Shown here piece by piece: positions 8,498 through 15,846 of a stretch of DNA of 64,000 nt. The stretch spans positions 1-64,000 of the forward strand of contig JAGTTP010000002.1 of assembly GCA_018223365.1 (NCBI GenBank). The letters run 5' to 3'. Under the pieces are notes generated by a model. That model was given only the letters and a program-made list of their open reading frames with translations. It had not been told where the DNA came from and made no database searches. The position numbers and the translations under genes were made by a program. The stretch comes from Clostridiaceae bacterium Marseille-Q4145 (lineage in GTDB: Bacteria; Bacillota; Clostridia; Lachnospirales; Lachnospiraceae). Positions within the stretch are counted from its first letter, which is position 1; each line of letters opens with the position of its first letter.

Positions 8498-9406
8498 CTA
8501 TGCAGCCAGGCCCAGAGATTGGTAGTATCTCTGACGCTTAATCATAGGAGGAAGCCCACCGTTGGCAGAGCAGATCCTCCTGTTGTTCCAGTAACTGATG
8601 AAATATCTCCAAATAAGAACTCTCAGCTCATCCGTGGTCAGGCTTTCCGTATTGTAGCGGTCATAGAGAAGCTCGCTTTTCATTCTGGCCCACATGCTTT
8701 CACATCGAGCATTATCGTGGCACCTGCCACCATCACTGTTCATGCTTTGTATAATGCCATATTTAGAAAGCGCCTGACGGTAGGTTTCACTGGTATATTG
8801 TCTTCCTCTGTCGGAGTGCACAATGGCACCTCGCAGATCAGGATGCGCCAGATAGGCATTATCCAGTGTATGCTCACACAGAGTTGCCTTCATGTTTGTT
8901 TCCATTGCCAGTCCCAGAACGCTGGAATCAAAGCAGTCGAAGATGGCTGAAACATACAGTTTTCCATCTTTTGCCTTGATTTCTGTGATATCAGTTACGC
9001 ATTTTTCAAGTGGCTTATCAGCCTTGAACTCTCTCTTCAGAAGATCATCTGACTTACGTGCTTCCCGATCAGCCTTGGTAATGCCATTTGGCTTGCGCTT
9101 TGGCCGATGGACAAGTCCTATTTCATCCATAACCCTGTAAACGGTTCGTTCACTGGGGATCTTGATTCCCGTCGGATTCTTAAGGAGCAGTGCTTGGTAC
9201 ATGCGAATACGTCCATAGGTATCATTGCATTCATCCTCAGCATGGATCACTCTCATGGCATCAGCAAGATCCTGATATTTCCAAGGGCGATCTTTAATAG
9301 CAAGATATTTGTAGAAACCCTGGCGGCTGACGCCAAGCATCCGGCAATAGAATGAGAGTTTTCCCTTAATCACGCCGTCTTTCGTTTTTATGGCAATGAA
9401 CATCAT
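8498..9406 (-). CDS. IS3-family transposase, OrfB (DDE catalytic subunit)
   Basis: 302 aa rve-type integrase. HTH_21-like start CRMLGVSRQGFYKYLA, then catalytic D in CVTDITEIKAKDGK, D in GAIVHSDRGRQYTS and E in CESMWARMKSELL, and the C-terminal YNNRRICSANGG-type end. Its ATG overlaps the orfA stop (9403-9406), so expression is by coupling or -1 frameshifting as usual in the family. All catalytic residues are present, so the element looks competent. Confidence 0.92.
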   Translation of the reverse strand: MMFIAIKTKDGVIKGKLSFYCRMLGVSRQGFYKYLAIKDRPWKYQDLADAMRVIHAEDECNDTYGRIRMYQALLLKNPTGIKIPSERTVYRVMDEIGLVHRPKRKPNGITKADREARKSDDLLKREFKADKPLEKCVTDITEIKAKDGKLYVSAIFDCFDSSVLGLAMETNMKATLCEHTLDNAYLAHPDLRGAIVHSDRGRQYTSETYRQALSKYGIIQSMNSDGGRCHDNARCESMWARMKSELLYDRYNTESLTTDELRVLIWRYFISYWNNRRICSANGGLPPMIKRQRYYQSLGLAA

Positions 9407-9744
9407 TCTTTGGTTCTTGCTGACTTCCGACGGCTGGCTGCGAAAAAAGCGCTTGCTTCCTCGAGAAATTCATTTTCCTCTTTCAGACGCCGGATTTCTT
9501 TGTCCTGATCTTTAACGCGTTTGCGGAGCATGGCAAGCTCCTCAGCAAGACTCATCGCGCTTTCCGGAGTATGTGCACCGTCGCCAATATCCAATGTGCC
9601 TGCTCTAACTGCTTTCAGCCATGTGTGGATGGTTCCTTCTGGGATACCTAATTCTTTGGCTGCCTTAGCACCGCCGATTTCTTTGGCAAGTTTGACAGCC
9701 TGGATCTTATATTCCTGGTCGTATTTACGTTGGGTTCGTGACAT
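9403..9744 (-). CDS. IS3-family transposase, OrfA (HTH subunit)
   Basis: 113 aa. HTH_Tnp_1 fold: YDQEYKIQAVKLAKEIGG, AAKELGIPEGTIHTWLKA, then a leucine-zipper-like helix ELAMLRKRVKDQDKEIRRL. This is the DNA-binding half of an IS3-type transposase. RBS GGAGGAACTC before the ATG. Confidence 0.9.
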   Translation of the reverse strand: MSRTQRKYDQEYKIQAVKLAKEIGGAKAAKELGIPEGTIHTWLKAVRAGTLDIGDGAHTPESAMSLAEELAMLRKRVKDQDKEIRRLKEENEFLEEASAFFAASRRKSARTKE

Positions 9745-9822
9745 TGAGAGTTCCTCCTTATTCTCTTTTATTATACATGAATTCCTTGAGAATAAGGTGT
9801 CAACTTTATTTATACAACATCA

Positions 9823-10553
9823 TTTGTAGTTCGGTGTATGATATAATCATCAGAGGAAAGCTGTGCAAATTTTTCTTTTCCGCACTTTGCTACACCATAA
9901 TTATAAACAAGATTATCTTTCTGTTCCTCGAAAATGATTTTTCCCTGATGAATTAAAATCACATAGTCTGCAATTTTTTGTATGTCCGAAGTAATATGCG
10001 ACGAAAAGAAGATAGAGCAATCTTCATCTTGGATAAATTCCCAAAATAGGTCTAATACTTCATCACGCACAACGGGGTCAAGACCTGTTGTTGCTTCGTC
10101 CAAAATCAACAGTTTAGGTCTATGTGCCATAGCACAAATGACAGACAACTTCATTTTCATGCCTTTAGAAAATGTGCCAATCGTTTTCTTGGTCGGGATT
10201 TTGAATTTTTTCAAGTATTGTGAAAAAAGGTTACTATCCCATGTCTTATAAACTCCTTTCAATATTTTTTCAATATCTGCGGCTGTAAACACATCATGAA
10301 AATTACATTCATCAAAAACGACGCCAATATTTTCTTTGACAGTTGGAATTGTATGGTCTATTCCAAAGACTTGTATCTGTCCGCTATCTTTGCTTAGTTC
10401 ATTTAATATCAGATTGATAGTAGTGCTTTTTCCTGCACCGTTCTCGCCAATAAAACCTACAATCCTGCCTTTAGGGACTTTTAACGAAACATTTTCCAAA
10501 GAAAAATCCTCGAATTGCTTGCATAAATTCTGCACCAAAATGTTGTTATCCAT
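9823..10553 (-). pseudogene. 5' part of ABC transporter ATPase gene, interrupted by IS3-family element
   Basis: Walker A FIGENGAGKSTTINLIL, Q-loop region, signature TFSKGMKMKLSVICA, Walker B LLILDEATTGLDP and the H-loop FFSSHITSD are all present, so only the C-terminal 40 or so residues are severed. The insertion adds a few IS-coded residues and a stop. The shortened product might still bind ATP but probably not couple normally to the permease. Upstream regulator and downstream permease genes are intact. Confidence 0.88.
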
Positions 10554-10568
10554 GCCTGTTACCTCTCG

Positions 10569-10940
10569 TTATTCCTCGTAAAATAGTTTTAGAATATTCG
10601 TCATTTGCCCAAGACTAATGCCATTTGCTCGACCAATTTCTGCGACCTTTTGTAAAAGTTCTTCAGCAATTCGTAACTGTTCCTCTTGAATAAATTCCCT
10701 ATTCTGTGATGCTACAAAACTGCCTTTTCCAGATACAGTTTCTATAAATCCATCTCTCGTTAAATCTTCATATGCTCTCTGAACGGTAATAACACTGATA
10801 TGTAAATCTTTTGCTAAAGCTCTCATAGAAGGGAGGGCTTCGCCAGCAGATAATGTGCCGTCCATAATAAAACTTTTTACTTGCATACAGATTTGTTCGT
10901 AAATAGGCTTATCACTGCTATTACTTATGATAATCTCCAT
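10569..10940 (-). CDS. GntR family transcriptional regulator (YtrA subfamily)
   Basis: Best start is the ATG at 10940 (MEIIISNSSDKPIYEQICMQ). 123 aa: winged HTH LPSMRALAKDLHISVITVQRAYEDLTRDGFIETVSGKGSFV, and a short C-terminal dimer helix instead of a large effector domain, which is the YtrA pattern. It heads the ABC transporter operon and an extended dyad lies between its promoter and start, so it probably represses its own operon. Confidence 0.88.
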   Translation of the reverse strand: MEIIISNSSDKPIYEQICMQVKSFIMDGTLSAGEALPSMRALAKDLHISVITVQRAYEDLTRDGFIETVSGKGSFVASQNREFIQEEQLRIAEELLQKVAEIGRANGISLGQMTNILKLFYEE

Positions 10941-10961
10941 TTGCTCACCTCGCCATGCGTA

Positions 10962-10992
10962 CTTATCGTAATAAGTGTACTTATTCGATAAG
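10962..10992. promoter_or_regulatory. operator dyad of the GntR regulator
   Basis: CTTATCG / CGATAAG form the outer arms and AATAAGT / ACTTATT the inner arms of a nearly perfect palindrome centred on GT. It covers the expected transcription start just downstream of the -10 box, the classic place for a repressor site. Confidence 0.75.
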
Positions 10993-10995
10993 CAC

Positions 10996-11024
10996 AGTAT
11001 AGGCAATTTGTATGAACCTGTCAA
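10996..11024 (-). promoter_or_regulatory. promoter of the GntR-ABC operon
   Basis: Minus strand TTGACA (11024-11019), 17-base spacer, TATACT (11001-10996). The start of transcription would fall inside the palindromic operator. Confidence 0.85.
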
Positions 11025-11087
11025 GAGAAAAGATGTAAATACATTCGGAAAAGTGAGTGGCTGTCTATCAAATTCTTGTATGTTACT

Positions 11088-11228
11088 TTACCGCACATGA
11101 GCATTTGCACCGGGATTATCATTTCCGTATTCTTCAAGAAGATTGATAACGCCCCATACACCCACACCTGCGCCGATTGCGGTTACTACTGTTTTAAGTC
11201 CTGTTACTGATGTTGTAAAAAAGCCCAT
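11088..11228 (-). CDS. Maff2-type small membrane protein, C-terminally truncated
   Basis: 46 aa: MGFFTTSVTGLKTVVTAIGA then GVGVWGVINLLEEYGNDNPG. This is the conserved start of the small hydrophobic Maff2-family proteins found in Tn916/Tn1549-like integrative elements. The family usually continues with a second hydrophobic helix; here it stops after NPGANAHVR, so it is probably a remnant. RBS GGAGACAAAC is present. Confidence 0.55.
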   Translation of the reverse strand: MGFFTTSVTGLKTVVTAIGAGVGVWGVINLLEEYGNDNPGANAHVR

Positions 11229-11246
11229 TTGTTTGTCTCCTTTTTC

Positions 11247-11296
11247 CAAAAATAAAAAGGGAGCTTCTCTGAATTATAATTTTTAGAAAAGCTCCC
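11247..11296 (-). terminator. terminator
   Basis: GGGAGCTTCTCT (11259-11270) pairs with AGAAAAGCTCCC (11285-11296); on the minus strand it is followed by TTTTTATTTTT. It ends transcripts arriving from 11558 onward. The stretch 11297-11557 shows only short unconvincing frames. Confidence 0.7.
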
Positions 11297-11557
11297 ATGT
11301 CATAAGTTCCATATTCAGTTGTAAAACAACTTTTGGTCACAATGTCCAGAAGTTAAGCTATCCTATACCATTATCAAATACAAAGATAAATGTATATAAA
11401 GCAAATACACTAATGGGAATAGCTATTCCATTTAACACCAAATTGCGTTTTCTTTTCTTTATCCATTTATTTTTGCCGCCTTAAATCTCAATTTTTATAT
11501 TAAATCCATTTATCTGCTTATTTTTCTTCACATATTTTATCAATATCTCAAAAGCAC

Positions 11558-11968
11558 TTAATAATAAATCCGCACCCGTTTCTTTCCCGTGATCAGTGTG
11601 TCCGTAACAACTGTAAACTCATGGTACTCACCTTCCACGACATTATCATAAATACTTGATGATACTTCTACATCCATAGTTTCTTCACCACAATCCAGGT
11701 CAGAAGCATTGACTCTTACATAGTACATTGTTGTAATTTTGCTCGCACCACTGTAATGTCTTTTCTTCTGATTGTACCCTCTGTCAGCTTTTTTAGCCTT
11801 ACCTTTCGTTATGACCAGCAGTTCTTTGTATTCTGTTACGGAATCCCGTACCAAAACCTTGCGATAAATAAAAGGCGACAGCAATGCCAACACCACCACC
11901 ACTATAAGTGCCCACGAAGTGATTTCTGTTCTTTTTGTTCTCTTGGATTTATAAATATCTTTTCTCAT
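11558..11968 (-). CDS. hypothetical membrane-anchored protein
   Basis: Start at the ATG at 11968 (MRKDIYKSKRTKRTEITSWA), with RBS AGGAGA. 136 aa: a basic N-terminus, one transmembrane helix (LIVVVVLALLSPFIY), and an extracellular domain of beta character (YYVRVNASDLDCGEETMDVEV). One transmembrane anchor with the domain outside is inferred. I do not recognise the family. It is followed by a terminator and preceded by a degraded DUF6440-like piece. Confidence 0.55.
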   Translation of the reverse strand: MRKDIYKSKRTKRTEITSWALIVVVVLALLSPFIYRKVLVRDSVTEYKELLVITKGKAKKADRGYNQKKRHYSGASKITTMYYVRVNASDLDCGEETMDVEVSSSIYDNVVEGEYHEFTVVTDTLITGKKRVRIYY

Positions 11969-12055
11969 TGATTTTCTCCTGCTCACTTGAGTCTTTGTTA
12001 TTCTCTTATCTCCGTCCAGCATTTGCAAATGCAGTGGCAAACTGGATTTTACTTT

Positions 12056-12162
12056 GTAACTATAACTTTTCCTTCAGAGTCCAGGAGAGGTGTAACACCA
12101 GCTCCATATCCGGACTTCCAACAAAGCTAATTAACTCCCGTCTCCTTATCTACAAGAATTTG
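12056..12162 (-). pseudogene. DUF6440-like 3' fragment
   Basis: The minus strand encodes DKETGVN and, after a disturbed stretch, SGYGAGVTPLLDSEGKVIVTK, the recognisable end of small DUF6440 proteins. A stop interrupts the middle and at least one indel is needed to read through. The N-terminal half is missing. Confidence 0.45.
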
Positions 12163-12164
12163 AC

Positions 12165-12569
12165 TTAATATCCATGGTCAACATGCTGCCACTTTCCGCC
12201 ATCTGTTCTAACTAAAATCCACTTCCAATCACTGTATGTACTATTTGGATTCAAAGACCCGTCTCCACAAGATGAATCAACATCGAATGAAGATAATAAA
12301 ACAATGACTTCATCTGCATTGTTTCTGTCTGCCCAATCTTTATGATCTTTCGTGCAGTCATCTCCGGCATAGTAAATTTCTGTGAGAGTGCATCCTTTCC
12401 AGTCACTCTTAAACTCCTTTTTTATTGTGTCAATAGCAGCTTTAATATCCTCTTCTGAATAGCTCTCAGATTCAACATTATGAGTTTTTACTTCACTGAC
12501 ATCTCCACCACAAACACTCAAACCAAATAAAAGCATAATACATAGCATTGTACATACGATTTTCTTCAT
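12165..12569 (-). CDS. secreted/lipoprotein-like protein of unknown function
   Basis: 134 aa with a signal peptide (KKIVCTMLCIMLLFGLSVCG); the Cys after LSV sits where a lipobox would be, although Val at -1 is unusual. The exported part carries CTLTEIYYAGDD, then VIVLLSSFDVDSS and LNPNSTYSDWKWILVRT. These motifs recur in the protein at 13215-13649, so the two are diverged paralogues flanking a VOC gene. No known function. Confidence 0.6.
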   Translation of the reverse strand: MKKIVCTMLCIMLLFGLSVCGGDVSEVKTHNVESESYSEEDIKAAIDTIKKEFKSDWKGCTLTEIYYAGDDCTKDHKDWADRNNADEVIVLLSSFDVDSSCGDGSLNPNSTYSDWKWILVRTDGGKWQHVDHGY

Positions 12570-12582
12570 ACAACCCTGCTTT

Positions 12583-12708
12583 CTTGCTGTCTACGCTTGT
12601 CAGATGCCGTTACCGGCATCATCCCAAGACTCGCTATTATCTGGTTGGCTAAACCTTGGATAAACCGGAATCCCACCGGCTTGACTACACACCCTTAGCT
12701 GGGCGCAC
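12583..12708 (-). mobile_element. 5' fragment of a group II intron
   Basis: On the minus strand the piece begins GTGCGCCCAGCTAAGGGTGT at 12708, the start expected of IIA-type introns such as Ll.LtrB (GTGCGCCCAG...GGGTGT). It continues through AGCGAGTCTTGGG to AAGCGTAGACAGCAAGAAA, matching the relic at 1540-1640. No intron ORF, domain V or VI follows, so it is a truncated relic. Confidence 0.65.
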
Positions 12709-12764
12709 AACTGGAAGTTATAAAATCTCAGTCCAAACAGGGCACATCTTTTAACTGCAATCCT

Positions 12765-13145
12765 TTATTCGTGAATTTCCAAGGGTAGATTGTCAGGGTC
12801 ATAAAAGAATGTCATTCTTTTGCCTGTGTAAATATCAAGTCTAATCGGCTCAGTTATGATGCCCCTTTTATTCAATTCTCTTACGGTATTATCGACCGAG
12901 TCTACAGCAAAAGCAAGATGCCGGAGACCGTAAGCCTCTGGATAACTGGGGCGCTTCGGACAATTTTTGATGATAAAAAGTTCTAATTCCATCTCATCGA
13001 GTTGAAGATCAATTTTGTAATCATCACGTTCTGGTCTGTAATTTTCTCGAATAATAGAAAAACCTAACAAATCCACATAAAAGTGCTTTGATTGCTCATA
13101 GTTGCTCCCAATAATGGCAATATGATGAACTTTTTTCAAATTCAT
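12765..13145 (-). CDS. VOC family protein (YaeR/GloA2-like)
   Basis: 126 aa, two beta-alpha-beta-beta-beta units. Opening KKVHHIAIIGSNYEQSKHFY and ending FFYDPDNLPLEIHE give the metal ligands His (HHIAI) and Glu (LEIHE); AYGLRHLAFAVDSVD supplies the middle His. This matches the YaeR/SMU1112c subgroup of glyoxalase-like metalloenzymes. The substrate is not established. Confidence 0.85.
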   Translation of the reverse strand: MNLKKVHHIAIIGSNYEQSKHFYVDLLGFSIIRENYRPERDDYKIDLQLDEMELELFIIKNCPKRPSYPEAYGLRHLAFAVDSVDNTVRELNKRGIITEPIRLDIYTGKRMTFFYDPDNLPLEIHE

Positions 13146-13214
13146 GGTGTATTTACCTTTCTCCTACTTTGTTTTCTTTTCCATGTACTACCTCCTCATC
13201 AACCTGGAAATTGA

Positions 13215-13649
13215 TTAATAACCCCAATTGATTATTTCCCAACTCTTTTTATCTGCCGTCTTCACTAAATGCCATTGCCAGTTGGTGTATGTATCATTAG
13301 GATTGAACCCACCATCTCCACCTTTTTCGTCCGTATCAAAGGTTGATAATACCACAATAAGTTCTTGATTATTTTCTTTTCGATACTTCTCAATTTCTTC
13401 TGCAAATCTGTTTTCAACATCCTCGTCATAGCGAAGTTCAGTAAGTGTACAACCTTCAAAGTCTTTTGCAAATTTTTTCTCTATGACATCAAATGCTTCA
13501 TTGATTGAATTTTCACCATAGAGGGCGGAGTAACCAACAACACGATTGACATTTGATACATTTCCTCTATTTTCAGTCAATACAAGGACTATTGCCATGC
13601 CTAAAATTACTAATGCAGCACATATCGCAATTATGTTTTTCTTCTTCAT
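13215..13649 (-). CDS. membrane-anchored protein, paralogue of the 12165-12569 product
   Basis: Start at the ATG at 13649 (MKKKNIIAICAALVILGMAI) with RBS AGGAGT; 144 aa. One N-terminal transmembrane or signal segment, then an exported domain with CTLTELRYDED, ELIVVLSTFDTDEKGGDGGF and NPNDTYTNWQWHLVKT. These motifs align with those of the other protein and suggest a common small fold, but I know no function for it. Confidence 0.6.
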   Translation of the reverse strand: MKKKNIIAICAALVILGMAIVLVLTENRGNVSNVNRVVGYSALYGENSINEAFDVIEKKFAKDFEGCTLTELRYDEDVENRFAEEIEKYRKENNQELIVVLSTFDTDEKGGDGGFNPNDTYTNWQWHLVKTADKKSWEIINWGY

Positions 13650-13751
13650 ACAATCATACTCCTTTGTCAAATCTGTGTCCCTCCAAATCTCTATTGTTTA
13701 TAAAGATTTTACCCACTCACTGATTTTCTGTTTTGTTCCACGGTTTAACAA

Positions 13752-14342
13752 TCATTCCCACACAGGATACTTTTTCTTATCTTCTTCAGTTATTTTACGA
13801 ATCACTTTACAGGGATTGCCTGCCGCAATCACACCTTCCGGAATGTTCTTATTGACGACACTTCCGGCACCAATAATAGTATTATTTCCTATTGTCACGC
13901 CGGGCAATACGGATACATTAGTTCCAATCCATACATTATCACCCACAGTAATCGGCAATGCAATTTCCAGCCCCCGGCTTCTTTGCTCACTGTCTATTGC
14001 ATGCCCGGCTGTAGAAAATACACAGTTAGGAGCAATGAATACATTATCTCCAAACGTAACCTTCGCTCCATCCAGTATCGTTACATTATGGTTGGTATAA
14101 AAATTTTTCCCAATCGAAATATTGAACCCATAATCACAATAAAACGGTGCGGTAATAACCGGATTTTCTTTCATACTTCCGAGAATCTTCGTCAACAGTT
14201 CTTTCTGTTTTTTTGTATCGGATGGTCTACACTGATTGAATTCATAACACAGATCGGCACATCGCGTCCGTTCTTCTATGATTTGCTGATCATAATTCGC
14301 ATCATACAAATACCCTTTTTGAGCCTTTTCTCTTTCTGTCAT
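13752..14342 (-). CDS. sugar O-acetyltransferase (maltose/galactoside acetyltransferase family)
   Basis: 196 aa, the normal Maa/LacA size. N-terminal Mac domain (KAQKGYLYDANYDQQIIEERTRC), then left-handed beta-helix hexapeptide repeats: NVTILDGAKVTFGDNVFIAPNC, and VGDNVWIGTNVSVLPGVTIGNNTIIGAGSVV. The catalytic His is in TAGHAIDSEQRS. It uses acetyl-CoA to acetylate sugar hydroxyls. Followed by an EamA gene upstream in the same direction. Confidence 0.9.
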   Translation of the reverse strand: MTEREKAQKGYLYDANYDQQIIEERTRCADLCYEFNQCRPSDTKKQKELLTKILGSMKENPVITAPFYCDYGFNISIGKNFYTNHNVTILDGAKVTFGDNVFIAPNCVFSTAGHAIDSEQRSRGLEIALPITVGDNVWIGTNVSVLPGVTIGNNTIIGAGSVVNKNIPEGVIAAGNPCKVIRKITEEDKKKYPVWE

Positions 14343-14363
14343 ATTTCGGTTTACCTCCTGTTT

Positions 14364-14777
14364 TTATACTGCCATCAGCAAAGTTCCTGCTCCGATCAGG
14401 ATACATCCTATGATCGATTTTACTGTAAACTGCTCATGCAGGCAGGCAAATGCGAGTAGCAATGTAATAATGACACTGAGTTTATCAATCGGTACAACCT
14501 TCGATACGTTTCCAATCTGCAGTGCATAATAATAGCATAACCATGATGCACCTGTCGCCAGACCTGAAAGGATCAGGAATAGCCAGCTTTTGCTACTGAT
14601 CCCTGTTATTGTATTTTGAGCATTCGTAAGGAAAACCATTCCCCACGCCATGATAAGAACTACAATGGTCCGAATTGCGGTTGCAAGGTTTGAATTCACA
14701 CCATCAATGCCAATCTTTGCCAGGATTGAGGTAAGTGCCGCAAACACAGCAGACAGCAAAGCAAAAATAAACCACAT
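14364..14777 (-). CDS. EamA/DMT family single-domain transporter
   Basis: 137 aa with five hydrophobic segments: FIFALLSAVFAALTSILAKIG, TAIRTIVVLIMAWGMVFLT, WLFLILSGLATGASWLCYYYAL, and VPIDKLSVIITLLLAFA ending with ILIGAGTLLMAV. This is one EamA unit (half the length of the usual ten-helix protein), so it would act as a dimer. RBS GGGAGGTGAG. Substrate unknown. Confidence 0.8.
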   Translation of the reverse strand: MWFIFALLSAVFAALTSILAKIGIDGVNSNLATAIRTIVVLIMAWGMVFLTNAQNTITGISSKSWLFLILSGLATGASWLCYYYALQIGNVSKVVPIDKLSVIITLLLAFACLHEQFTVKSIIGCILIGAGTLLMAV

Positions 14778-14801
14778 AATAACTCACCTCCCGTATTTCC
14801 T

Positions 14802-14903
14802 TCAGCCTATTGGCATCGGTGTCTGTGCCAGAATGGAAATAACAGCAATTGCCAATAAGACAATCAGAACTGCAGCTGCTATCAGAATCAATTTTCGTTT
14901 CAT
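14802..14903 (-). CDS. 33-aa hydrophobic peptide
   Basis: Short gene with ATG at 14903, ribosome binding site GGGGTG, and the product MKRKLILIAAAVLIVLLAIA then VISILAQTPMPIG: a basic N-terminus and one membrane helix. It precedes the EamA gene by 24 bases and is probably cotranscribed. Function unknown. Confidence 0.5.
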   Translation of the reverse strand: MKRKLILIAAAVLIVLLAIAVISILAQTPMPIG

Positions 14904-14931
14904 AGTATCACCCCATAAGAAGACAGAAAAG

Positions 14932-14950
14932 GGAGCCATAATGGCTCCCC
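14932..14950 (-). terminator. terminator, probably the original one of the GGGtGRT gene
   Basis: GGGAGCC ATAAT GGCTCCC; on the minus strand it is followed by TTTTCTG. It lies just past the displaced 3' end of the GGGtGRT gene at attL, so before integration it probably ended that gene. It now ends the prophage lysis operon. Confidence 0.75.
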
Positions 14951-14964
14951 TTCTTAGTTAAAAA

Positions 14965-15012
14965 ATATTTTTTAGAATTTACCAGCGTTTGCTGCTTCTT
15001 CGATGGAAACTG
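14965..15012. other. attL: displaced 3' end of the GGGtGRT gene
   Basis: 40 of 48 bases match 51081-51128. On the minus strand this copy encodes SIEEAANAGKF and a stop; the live gene at the other end encodes SIEEAADAGRF and a stop. The mismatches are mostly synonymous. Similarity stops sharply after GAAACTG (15006-15012), the longest identical stretch next to phage sequence and the likely crossover core. Confidence 0.75.
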
Positions 15013-15047
15013 TAGCCCTTTATTTTACTGGCTTTCTAAGTCGTTTT

Positions 15048-15056
15048 GTTAGTTAC
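15048..15056 (+). repeat. GTTAGTTAC repeat, candidate integrase arm site (left)
   Basis: One copy of the 9-base repeat that also occurs four times next to attR (50978-51021, one with a single mismatch), in the same orientation. Repeats on both sides of the core inside the phage are the expected layout of arm-type sites for a tyrosine integrase. Confidence 0.5.
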
Positions 15057-15096
15057 CAGTCTGTTACTATTGGCACTTTCTACTTATTTGTGCCGC

Positions 15097-15834
15097 TTAA
15101 GCGTATGTAATGAAGCAGACGATACCAGCCGCCTTTAGTCTCTTTACCGTGGCTTCCGCATTTTCCTTTTTAGTATAAGCGCCTACTTGTACTTTGTAAA
15201 GCCCATTAAGCAGCCTTACGAATACGTCCGTATGTCCGGTCTTCTTAATCTGCTCCGCCATAAGGTTAGCGCCTTCTTTTCTTCTGTAAGCCCCAGCCTG
15301 TACCCTGTAGTACTTTTCGGCATCCGCCCCGGCTGCTCCCGCTCCCTGGTTCTCCTGGCTCTCTTCCTTGCTGTCAAACTCTGTAAGCTTATACTGCTCG
15401 ATAATCTCAATAAGTTTGTTTGCGTATTCCGGGTCTGTCGCATATCCAGCAGCCTTAATAGCGTTACAAGCCTTCTTATAGTCGGTTTCCCCGATTACTT
15501 CTTTGTAGCGCTTATTTGCCTTCAAAAATGCGCTATGGTCTGTAACGGATTCTTCCCAGCTATCGTAAGCGCGGAAGGCTTTGTTTTTCACATCTACCAG
15601 GTTTGCCCCGTCGTAACACTCTTTTGTATCTTTGCAATATACTTTACCCTTCCAGGACTTTGTAGCCTTAATCCCAAAAAGGGCTTTACCCTCTGTGGCA
15701 AGCCCGGACGTTCCCCAGCCCGTTTCCGTGATAGCCTGGGCGATTGTCAAACTTGCCAGCACTCCGCTTTTCTTCATATCAGCGGACGCAAGCGCGCCCA
15801 CTGTTTTAATAAAGTTTTTCTGTTCTGTATTCAT
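15097..15834 (-). CDS. endolysin: glucosaminidase (GH73-like) with C-terminal SPOR domain
   Basis: 245 aa. Residues about 1-155 are a FlgJ-type glucosaminidase domain (LASLTIAQAITETGWGTSGL, with the catalytic Glu in AITETGWG; AFRAYDSWEESVTDHSAFL). Residues about 175-245 form a SPOR domain (YYRVQAGAYRRKEGANLMAE ... YKVQVGAYTKKENAEATVKRL) that binds denuded glycan. It cuts the sugar backbone of peptidoglycan. It is last in the late operon, right after the amidase, so the phage carries two complementary lysins. Confidence 0.9.
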   Translation of the reverse strand: MNTEQKNFIKTVGALASADMKKSGVLASLTIAQAITETGWGTSGLATEGKALFGIKATKSWKGKVYCKDTKECYDGANLVDVKNKAFRAYDSWEESVTDHSAFLKANKRYKEVIGETDYKKACNAIKAAGYATDPEYANKLIEIIEQYKLTEFDSKEESQENQGAGAAGADAEKYYRVQAGAYRRKEGANLMAEQIKKTGHTDVFVRLLNGLYKVQVGAYTKKENAEATVKRLKAAGIVCFITYA

Positions 15835-15846
15835 ATCGAAGCCCCC

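Larger units (their letters stand above)
8450..9822 (-). mobile_element. intact IS3-family insertion sequence, 1373 bp
   Basis: Imperfect terminal inverted repeats TGATATTGTCAATATTGGTTGACAC-like at the left and GTGTCAACTTTATTTATACAACATCA-like at the right share the outer TGATRTTGT and the inner GTTGACAC. Both flanks carry the 3-bp target duplication TTT (8447-8449 and 9823-9825). Two overlapping transposase frames are intact. Excision in silico restores an uninterrupted ABC ATPase gene, which fixes the ends exactly. Confidence 0.92.

Noticed and set aside
11360..11500. Small hydrophobic frame (LVLNGIAIPISVFALYTFIF)
   Set aside because: No start codon with a ribosome binding site; may be a decayed gene but cannot be supported.
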